DNA from: an uncultured Oscillospiraceae bacterium
GTDB lineage: Bacteria > Bacillota_A > Clostridia > Oscillospirales > Acutalibacteraceae
Assembly: GCA_910589395.1 (NCBI GenBank)
Contig: CAJUTL010000008.1
Coordinates: forward strand, 1-64,000
Reading direction: 5' to 3'
Length of the DNA: 64,000 bases
How positions within the stretch are numbered: position 1 is the stretch's first letter; every line of letters starts with the position of its first letter. The notes beneath the pieces were generated by a model that saw only the letters and a program-made list of their open reading frames with translations, was not told the DNA's origin and did no database searches. This document shows positions 58,227 to 64,000 of this stretch, piece after piece. The translations under genes were made by a program, and so were the position numbers.

Positions 58227-60473
58227 TTACGCGTTCAAATTATCCAGCAGGGTTTGGAGCATTTCGGGCTGTACGGTATCGCCCGCGAACATCATTACAC
58301 CCCGCAGAGGCATGGAATTCATCATGGCCTTCATGCCTTCGTCATCAAAGAGATCGCCGGCGTCCGGTCCACCGCCAGGCATCATGGCCTGCATCATCTG
58401 CCCCATTACCTGGGCTCCCTTGGGGTCCGCCATAATATCGCCCATGGTGCTGTTGATGGTAAACACCTTCTTGATCCGCGCGGTGGATTCCACAGTGACC
58501 GTGCCGGAAAGCTGGATATCCCGGCTGGATTTTCCGATATGAATGGTAAACTCACCGGTTTCCACGCGCCAATCGGCAAGCTCGGTATCATAGAAGGCAA
58601 AGGAACGCTTCTCCAGCGTAAAGCTCACGGTTTTTTCCTCACCGGGGGCAAGCTCTACCTTTTCAAAGCCCTTGAGCTCTTTTACGGGACGGATCACGCT
58701 GCTTTCGTTATCCTGAACATAGAGCTGCACGATCTCCTTGCCCGCTCTTTTCCCCACATTTTTCACCTTGACGGAAACCTGAAGCGTATCGGTATCCTTC
58801 AAAGAGGTTTTATCAAAGGTCAGATCGCTGTAAGCAAATTCCGTATAGCTCAGGCCGTGCCCGAAGGGGAACAACACCGGAAGGTTCTTCTTGTCGTAGT
58901 AGCGATAGCCTACAAAAATCCCTTCCCGGTATTCGGTACGGTCGCCCTCGCCGAAATAGTACAGATAGGAAGGGTTATCTTCCAGGCGGAGCGGGAAGGT
59001 CTCTGCCAGCTTACCGCTGGGGTTTACATCGCCGAACAAAATATCCACCGTGGCGCTGCCTACCGCCTCGCCGCCCAGATAGGCGTACAGCACGGCCTTT
59101 ACGTCATTGATCCAGGGCATCTCGATGGGAGCGCCGCAATGGACCACGACCACTGTGTTCTTTTGGACCTTTACGACCTCCTCCACAAGCTTTTCCTGAC
59201 AGGCGGGGATCTTCAGATCCTTCCGGTCAAAGCCCTCGGACTCCATGGAATCTGTAATGCCGATAAACAGCACAGCGCAGTCCGCCTCCCTCGCGGCCGT
59301 TACCGCCTCGGCAATCAACGCGTCATCGGGCTTTTGGGTATCCGTGGGATAGCCCTGGGCATAGGTCACAGACAGGCCCTGGGCCGCTTCCAGCGCGCCC
59401 ACCACCTGATAGCTGTTCACGTGAGAGCTGCCGCCGCCCTGGAACCTGGGCAGCTCCGCAAATTTTCCGAGGAAGGCAACCTTCTTCTCCTTGGAAAGTG
59501 GCAAGATATTCCCCTCGTTTTTCAGCAGCACCATGGATTCCGCCGCCATTTGGCGGGCCTTTTCGTGGTCCCGCTCATACTGGAATTTCACACTGGGGTC
59601 CCGGTTTTCCAGATACTGATAGACAAACTTCAGTATGCGCTCCGCGGCAGTATCCACATCTTTTTCCGCAAGAGTGCCGTTTTTTACCGCCTCAATGATC
59701 TTTCGCGTATTTGTCGTACCGGGGCCGGGCATTTCCAGATCAAGCCCGGCGGCAACGCCCCTAGGCCGCTCGTTGACGGCGCCCCAATCGCTCATCACGG
59801 CTCCCTCAAAGCCCCACTCGTCCCGGAGGATCTCAGTAAGTAACCGATGGTTTTCGGAAGCGTAGGTGCCGTTCAGCTTATTGTAGGAGCACATAAAGGT
59901 CCAGGGTTGGGCCTCCTTCGCCGCTTTTTCAAAGGCGGGAAGATACAACTCCCGCAGGGTGCGCTCATCTACCACGCTGTCGCTGGTCAAACGGCGGTGC
60001 TCCTGAGAATTGGCGGCGAAATGCTTAATGCTGGTACCCACATGCTTGCTCTGTACGCCCTTGATATACGCGACGGCCATTTCCCCCGCCACATAGGGAT
60101 CCTCGGAGAAATATTCAAAATTTCTTCCGCACAAGGGAGAGCGCTTGATATTCACGGCAGGCCCCAGCAAAACAGCCACGTCCTCCGCCTGACACTCTTC
60201 TCCCAAATATTCGCCGGATTCCCGGATCAAAGCCCGGTCAAAGGAAGAGGCGATGCAGGAGCCCGTGGGGTAGCTGATAGCCTTTACACTGGCGTTTAAG
60301 CCCAAGTGATCCGTATCCCCCGCCTGCTTCCGCAGGCCGCAGGGGCCGTCCGTCACCATGACCGCCGGGATCCCCAGGCGCTCCATGCCCCGGGTATGCC
60401 AAAAATCGGAACCGGAACAAAGCGAGGCTTTTTCTTCCAATGTCATTTCAGAAATGAGCTTTTTCAAATCCAT
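58227..60473 (-). CDS. Glycoside hydrolase family 3 beta-glucosidase-like enzyme
   Basis: This 748-residue GH3 protein has a TIM-barrel domain with catalytic nucleophile in GAVMSDWGAVNE (about residue 230), an alpha/beta sandwich domain, and a fibronectin-like FnIII domain (about 560-650). The last 80 residues are a Met-rich helical extension (MGQMMQAMMPGGGPDAG) seen in some gut-Clostridia GH3s. No signal peptide, so it probably cleaves imported oligosaccharides such as beta-glucosides. The ATG at 60471-60473 has GGAGAG; a GTG nine bases upstream is less likely. Confidence 0.92.
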   Translation of the reverse strand: MDLKKLISEMTLEEKASLCSGSDFWHTRGMERLGIPAVMVTDGPCGLRKQAGDTDHLGLNASVKAISYPTGSCIASSFDRALIRESGEYLGEECQAEDVAVLLGPAVNIKRSPLCGRNFEYFSEDPYVAGEMAVAYIKGVQSKHVGTSIKHFAANSQEHRRLTSDSVVDERTLRELYLPAFEKAAKEAQPWTFMCSYNKLNGTYASENHRLLTEILRDEWGFEGAVMSDWGAVNERPRGVAAGLDLEMPGPGTTNTRKIIEAVKNGTLAEKDVDTAAERILKFVYQYLENRDPSVKFQYERDHEKARQMAAESMVLLKNEGNILPLSKEKKVAFLGKFAELPRFQGGGSSHVNSYQVVGALEAAQGLSVTYAQGYPTDTQKPDDALIAEAVTAAREADCAVLFIGITDSMESEGFDRKDLKIPACQEKLVEEVVKVQKNTVVVVHCGAPIEMPWINDVKAVLYAYLGGEAVGSATVDILFGDVNPSGKLAETFPLRLEDNPSYLYYFGEGDRTEYREGIFVGYRYYDKKNLPVLFPFGHGLSYTEFAYSDLTFDKTSLKDTDTLQVSVKVKNVGKRAGKEIVQLYVQDNESSVIRPVKELKGFEKVELAPGEEKTVSFTLEKRSFAFYDTELADWRVETGEFTIHIGKSSRDIQLSGTVTVESTARIKKVFTINSTMGDIMADPKGAQVMGQMMQAMMPGGGPDAGDLFDDEGMKAMMNSMPLRGVMMFAGDTVQPEMLQTLLDNLNA

Positions 60474-60510
60474 CTGCTTCACTCTCCAATCAAAGATAGC
60501 GTTTAGATTT

Positions 60511-60539
60511 ATTTTACTATTTTACGGAGATGAAGTCAA
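60511..60539 (-). promoter_or_regulatory. Promoter of the GH3 gene
   Basis: On the minus strand TTGACT (60534-60539), 17 bases, TAAAAT (60511-60516), 38 bases before the GH3 ATG. Confidence 0.75.
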
Positions 60540-60556
60540 TGTTTTTAGTTGTTTTA

Positions 60557-61021
60557 TCACAAAAGGAAATTCACGACCGTGCCTGCCAAATGACACAGAG
60601 CAAACAGCACGGAAAACACCATGGCAAAGAGATTTTTCCTGTTCCAGGCGAATGTAAAAAAAGCCGCGCAGGGAAACAGGCACAGCGACAGAATAAGCGC
60701 CGGGCTTGTATTCCCGCTGTAATAGAGCACCCAGCTGAAAAAATAGCAGCCGCAGAAGGCCGCGGCCAGCCAAAAGGATTTTTTTCGGGAAAAGGGGGCT
60801 TCCGCAGAGCTATTCTTAAAGGCGCACAGGGAAACCGCCAAAAGCACCTGAAAACAGGAGGTCGCCAGATCCCAGCCGGGCGTATGGGATTCCGCCCGCA
60901 GGATATCCCTGGGCGCGGGAACGGAAAACCAAAGTATGTTGGGCAGCATGATCAAAAGAAACAGGCCAAGCCCCCAGGGGTCAAATCCAAATCGAAGGCC
61001 GATTTTTCGTGTCATTGTCAT
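60557..61021 (-). CDS. Small multi-span membrane protein of unknown function
   Basis: I do not recognise this protein of about 154 residues. It has four to five membrane segments (about residues 15-35, 55-75, 82-100, 112-130, 135-152), short loops and no clear motif beyond WFSVPAPRDI. The start may be ATG 61021 or the second ATG at 61015, both close to AAAGGAAAA. It is co-directional with the GNAT gene 98 bases upstream. Confidence 0.5.
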   Translation of the reverse strand: MTMTRKIGLRFGFDPWGLGLFLLIMLPNILWFSVPAPRDILRAESHTPGWDLATSCFQVLLAVSLCAFKNSSAEAPFSRKKSFWLAAAFCGCYFFSWVLYYSGNTSPALILSLCLFPCAAFFTFAWNRKNLFAMVFSVLFALCHLAGTVVNFLL

Positions 61022-61119
61022 TTTTCCTTTCTCACGCAAGCAAGGGAATACAGAAGCGCGTGATCACAATTCAATAGCCCCACATAAAGAAAAGAAGCGT
61101 GAAGCCGCCTCTATTTTTG

Positions 61120-61632
61120 TTATTCCCCCAACTCCTTGACCATGATGAAATCGTCCATCACGTAGCCGGAGCCGATGTCTGTTTTCACCTTTTCCACCGT
61201 GCGGAAACCGTAATGCTCGTACACCTGCACGGCATGGGTATTGCCTTTGTTCACCGTCAGCCGTATTTTGGAAAGCCCCTCTTTCCTGGTTTCGTCTTCC
61301 ACCAGGGCAAAGGCGGCCCTTACCGCCCCCTGGCCCCGGAACTCCGGCAGGAGGTAGACCTTGCTGAGAAACATTTCCTCCCTGCCCTCATACCGGGGAG
61401 AAAAGCCCACAAAGCCGGCGTTTTCCCCGCCGCATACCAGCAGATAATAGCGGTAATTCAGCGTGCTCATCTGCTCCTTTACCGCATGGGGAGACTGAAA
61501 CTTTTCCAGCATATATTCCACCTGGCCCTTGGGGACCAGGGAATCATAGGTCAAATGCCAGACTCTTTCCGCGATCCCGCACAGCGCTTCGATCTCTGCC
61601 TCCGACGCCACGGGCTTTAGCCGCACTTCCAT
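61120..61632 (-). CDS. GNAT family N-acetyltransferase
   Basis: This 170-residue GNAT protein has the acetyl-CoA loop in LLPEFRGQGAVRAAF (Q/RxxGxG/A near residue 96-101) and conserved flanking strands. The acceptor is unknown. Its ATG directly follows the pheA stop (TGAATGG) without a gap, so translation is coupled. It is the last gene of aroC-DUF2461-pheA-GNAT, where a role in amino-acid metabolism is only inference. Confidence 0.85.
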   Translation of the reverse strand: MEVRLKPVASEAEIEALCGIAERVWHLTYDSLVPKGQVEYMLEKFQSPHAVKEQMSTLNYRYYLLVCGGENAGFVGFSPRYEGREEMFLSKVYLLPEFRGQGAVRAAFALVEDETRKEGLSKIRLTVNKGNTHAVQVYEHYGFRTVEKVKTDIGSGYVMDDFIMVKELGE

Positions 61633-62796
61633 TCAATTCACTTTCCTTTCCCTTGTGGAACGCTCGCAGTAATTGCCCAAAAAGGAAAATCTGGGCAGCT
61701 CATCGTGAAGGGCGCAGATCAGGTTCAGCGCCTCTGTTTCATGGATGTTTCCGGTAAAGTCCAGGTAAAAGTCATAGGTAAAGGCCTTATCGGGAATGGG
61801 CCGGGACTCGATCTTCGTCATATTCAGGCCGCACAAAGCAAACCGCGCCAGCACCGTGTGCAGTGCGCCGGGCGTATGGGGCAGGGAAAAACAAAGACTG
61901 ATCTTCTCCGCGTTCTCCGGGAAAATCGGTTCTTTGGAAATGATCACGAACCGCGTGGTATTGTCCTTTTCGTCCTGCACATTTTCCTCCAGAATGGAAA
62001 GCCTGTACTGCCGGGCCGCTTCCCTGGAGCAAAGGGCGGCAACGCCCTTTGGCTTTTGCTCCGCCACATATTTGGCCGCCGCCGCGGTATTGGAATATTC
62101 CACCGCCTTTAAGCCATGGCTTTCCAGATACTCGGCACACTGGGAAAGGGCCTGAGGGTGAGACACCACAGCGGTGACCGGCGTTTCTCTGTCGGCGGCG
62201 GCAAGGCAGTGCTCCACCCTTACCGCTTCTGCCCCTACAATGAAAAAGCGATACCGCAGGATCAGATCATACACCCCGGTAACAGAGCCCGCGGCGGAAT
62301 TTTCCACCGGCAGCACGCCAAACTGCGCCCGCCCCGCTTTTACGTCTTCAAATACCTGTTTCCAGGTAGGGGCGAAGGAAATGGGGGCCTCCCCAAAAAA
62401 GGACAGCGCCGCCTGATGGGAATAAGCTCCCTCCACGCCCTGGCACACTACCATTTCCGGGCGCTCCGGCATAACACGGGAAGCCTCCCGCTCCAGCACG
62501 CGAAGCTCCTCCCCGCCGGAAAGCAGCTTGTGCTGCCGCATTCGGCTGATCGACATGATCGAGCGGTACAGCGCCTCCGCTTCAGCGCCGTAGTCCCCTC
62601 CCTTCTCCCGAACGCCCGCCAGAATTTCCTGCTCCCGTCCGGCATTGAGCACCGGCGCGCCCGCTTCCCGCTTCAGCGCCGCCACCTTTTCCGAGCATTG
62701 CATTCGCTTCAAAAACAGCGGCAAAAGCTTTCTATCTATCTCGTCTATTTCTTTTCGTACCTCCGCAAGCTTTTCCTGATATTCAGTGATCTCCAT
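61633..62796 (-). CDS. pheA: Bifunctional chorismate mutase/prephenate dehydratase
   Basis: This 387-residue protein has an N-terminal AroQ-type chorismate mutase (about residues 1-90, VRKEIDEIDRKLLPLFLKRMQ), a prephenate dehydratase domain (about 110-290; VENSAAGSVTGVYDLI) and a C-terminal ACT domain (ESRPIPDKAFTYDFYLDF) for phenylalanine feedback control. It makes phenylpyruvate from chorismate. The ATG at 62794-62796 overlaps DUF2461 by 14 bases; the frame to 62886 is rejected. Aromatic biosynthesis is shared with aroC upstream. Confidence 0.94.
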   Translation of the reverse strand: MEITEYQEKLAEVRKEIDEIDRKLLPLFLKRMQCSEKVAALKREAGAPVLNAGREQEILAGVREKGGDYGAEAEALYRSIMSISRMRQHKLLSGGEELRVLEREASRVMPERPEMVVCQGVEGAYSHQAALSFFGEAPISFAPTWKQVFEDVKAGRAQFGVLPVENSAAGSVTGVYDLILRYRFFIVGAEAVRVEHCLAAADRETPVTAVVSHPQALSQCAEYLESHGLKAVEYSNTAAAAKYVAEQKPKGVAALCSREAARQYRLSILEENVQDEKDNTTRFVIISKEPIFPENAEKISLCFSLPHTPGALHTVLARFALCGLNMTKIESRPIPDKAFTYDFYLDFTGNIHETEALNLICALHDELPRFSFLGNYCERSTRERKVN

Positions 62797-63502
62797 GCTT
62801 TCCTCCCGAAATGCCCCACAATGAATTTTGCTCTTCCCGAAGCTTCTCTTCCTTTGCCTCCTGATAAACCGATAAAAATAACTCATATACCGGCAAAAGG
62901 CTGATAAAAGACACGGTCAACAGCTTCGGCAGGCGGGGGCCGAAGAGCTCCTGCCCAAAATAATTGTCCCAGCCAACGCTGACCTGCTTGCGGTTATACC
63001 AGGGATCGATCACCGGTCCAAAGGAGCCCTTTGGGCGCTTGTATTCCTCTCCCCACAGGCGAAAGCCTTCGGGCAAACCCACCACCAGCCGCTCAAAGGC
63101 TTTCGGATCCCGGCCGATCCTCTGCCGGAACAGCTCGCCCTGCCTGGCGTTTCTTTCCCAAAAGCCAACTCCGTGCGAGGTGCCCTCTCGGTTCAGTTCA
63201 AACCAAAACACAGGGCCTTGATCGGAGGCGTTCTTCTCCTGAAGGGAAAACCAGAGATTATCCTGATAGGGCCCCCGTCCAAACAGCCGCCGGGCGTCCC
63301 GGTAAATGCGGGAAATGTGAAGCCGCAGATCCCTTTTTGGCAGCTTTTCCTTCAAAAGTCTCTCGGTTTCCCGTGCCAGCGCCTGAAAGGGCTTATTCAG
63401 CACGGCGGTAAATTCTTCCTTATGCGCCTGAAACCAGGGCCGCTGGTTGTTCAGGGTAAGCTCCCAAAGGAAGTCGATACTTTTGGGACTCAGCATTTCC
63501 AT
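62783..63502 (-). CDS. DUF2461-family protein
   Basis: This 239-residue protein has the DUF2461 signature (FLWELTLNNQRPWFQAHKEEF near residue 12, then RIYRDARRLFGRGPYQDN near residue 68). No catalytic role is known. It sits between aroC and pheA, overlaps pheA by 14 bases and has AAAGGAG before its ATG, so it is part of the aromatic operon by position only. Confidence 0.82.
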   Translation of the reverse strand: MEMLSPKSIDFLWELTLNNQRPWFQAHKEEFTAVLNKPFQALARETERLLKEKLPKRDLRLHISRIYRDARRLFGRGPYQDNLWFSLQEKNASDQGPVFWFELNREGTSHGVGFWERNARQGELFRQRIGRDPKAFERLVVGLPEGFRLWGEEYKRPKGSFGPVIDPWYNRKQVSVGWDNYFGQELFGPRLPKLLTVSFISLLPVYELFLSVYQEAKEEKLREEQNSLWGISGGKHGDH

Positions 63503-63582
63503 GAGGATCTCCTTTCTTTCCCTTTTGATAGAACGGCGGAAACCGGGGCCAACAGGCAGGTTTTCCGCCGGCTTTCCAAGCG

Positions 63583-64000
63583 TTACAGCATTCCGCTTCG
63601 GGCCAGCAGCTCCAGGGAGGCGATACAGGCCGCCGCTTCCACAACAGGAGCGGCTCTGGGTACGATACAGGGATCATGCCTGCCTTCGACAACAAGCTTT
63701 GCGTTTTCCCGGGCTTGCAGATCGATGGTATCCTGTTCTCTGCCAATGGAGGGCGTGGGCTTAAAGGCCGTTTGGAAAATCAAAGGCATGCCGCTGGTAA
63801 TGCCGCCTAAAATACCGCCGGAATAGTTGGTACGGGTTTTTACATTGCCCTCCGCATCATAATGGAAGGCATCGTTGTTTTCGCTGCCTCTGAGGTAGGC
63901 CGCCGAAAAACCAGCTCCGAATTCTACGCCTTTTACCGCAGGAATTCCAAACAGGATTGAAGCGAATAAATTTTCCGTCCCGCCGAACATGGGTTCTCCC
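63583..64000 (-). CDS. aroC: Chorismate synthase, C-terminal part (cut by the window edge)
   Basis: The visible ~139 C-terminal residues match AroC: SILFGIPAVKGVEFGAGFSA, a GGILGGITSGMPL FMN-binding loop and ENAKLVVEGRHDPCIVPRA. Chorismate synthase makes chorismate from EPSP with reduced FMN. The 5' end lies beyond base 64000; codons continue upstream as GEP then MFGG, so the ATG at 63990 is not the start. It is the first visible gene of the aroC-DUF2461-pheA-GNAT run. Confidence 0.93.
   Translation of the reverse strand, partial: GEPMFGGTENLFASILFGIPAVKGVEFGAGFSAAYLRGSENNDAFHYDAEGNVKTRTNYSGGILGGITSGMPLIFQTAFKPTPSIGREQDTIDLQARENAKLVVEGRHDPCIVPRAAPVVEAAACIASLELLARSGML

Noticed and set aside
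58125..59843. A 572-residue plus-strand open frame opposite the GH3 gene
   Set aside because: Shadow of the GH3 coding strand, low-complexity, His/Leu-rich; no SD.
1..64000. CRISPR array, prophage, integrase, rRNA or conjugative genes
   Set aside because: No regularly spaced repeats and no such proteins were seen on either strand.

Overview
The window looks like a chromosomal segment of a spore-forming, anaerobic, roughly 50 % GC member of the Clostridia, most likely an Oscillospirales/Ruminococcaceae-type gut bacterium. This is inferred from gene content, not from a database search. The supporting content is: Firmicutes division genes (SepF, YlmH, DivIVA); a nicking-type MutL; spore genes (YunB, a LysM-GH18 YaaH/SleL-like protein, a SleB/CwlJ-type hydrolase); BirA-type biotin control; the NfnAB electron-bifurcating enzyme; an iron-dependent alcohol dehydrogenase; and SLH-anchored surface protein. 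I see no phage, plasmid, CRISPR or rRNA locus.

Layout. 1-300: a palindrome-rich intergenic repeat cut by the window edge. 301-14919, all minus strand: miaB, a RicA/YlbF-like gene, mutS, a ferritin-like gene, mutL, miaA, a HlyD-like adaptor, yggS/ylmE, sepF, ylmH and divIVA, read from a good promoter at about 15.0 kb to a terminator at 2.36 kb, then lspA-rluD-comEA. This joins tRNA thiomethylation, mismatch repair and septum placement. 15076-20687, minus: galE-maf-yunB-ligA-galK, so Leloir galactose genes enclose DNA ligase and a sporulation gene. 21118-21347: two serine tRNAs. 21.4-22.7 kb: a CmpB-like membrane protein and a nucleotidyltransferase. 22.87-27.05 kb, plus: a Gfo/Idh/MocA dehydrogenase, a TIM-barrel isomerase and an AraC regulator (a sugar or inositol-type catabolic unit), then a free-methionine-(R)-sulfoxide reductase overlapping an unknown membrane protein.

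27.3-36.3 kb, minus: DASS-type anion transporter, SDR, OFA-type MFS carrier, NfnB-NfnA, iron alcohol dehydrogenase and a LysR regulator, a transport and redox region. 36.3-41.5 kb: a small unknown gene, a 206-bp MITE-like repeat, yaaH, and an overlapping chain queH, amidohydrolase, a possible PD-(D/E)XK/winged-helix protein and a VanZ-RDD membrane protein. 41.7-45.6 kb, plus: a divergent PAP2 protein, a frameshifted FAD oxidoreductase and an LRR/SLH surface protein. 45.7-47.95 kb: a palindromic element and birA-bioY-DUF1284 under an evident BirA operator. 48.0-51.2 kb: gltX-glnS. 51.4-56.8 kb: a VanY carboxypeptidase, a second copy of the MITE-like repeat, a class-I amidotransferase, tRNA-Leu(GAG), a stand-alone FEN-like exonuclease, an alkyladenine glycosylase and pepF. 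56.8-57.2 kb: stacked small palindromic repeats. 57.2-64.0 kb, minus: a SleB-like hydrolase, a GH3 glucosidase, a small membrane protein, and aroC (cut by the edge)-DUF2461-pheA-GNAT.

Most of the window is housekeeping. I found no convincing defence or secondary-metabolite system. The points most worth a second look are the ferritin-like gene inserted between mutS and mutL, the cysteine-tailed RicA-like gene beside miaB, the frameshifted FAD oxidoreductase beside a compositionally chimeric LRR/SLH protein, the unrecognised nuclease-like gene at 39307-40065, and the two matching MITE-like repeats.
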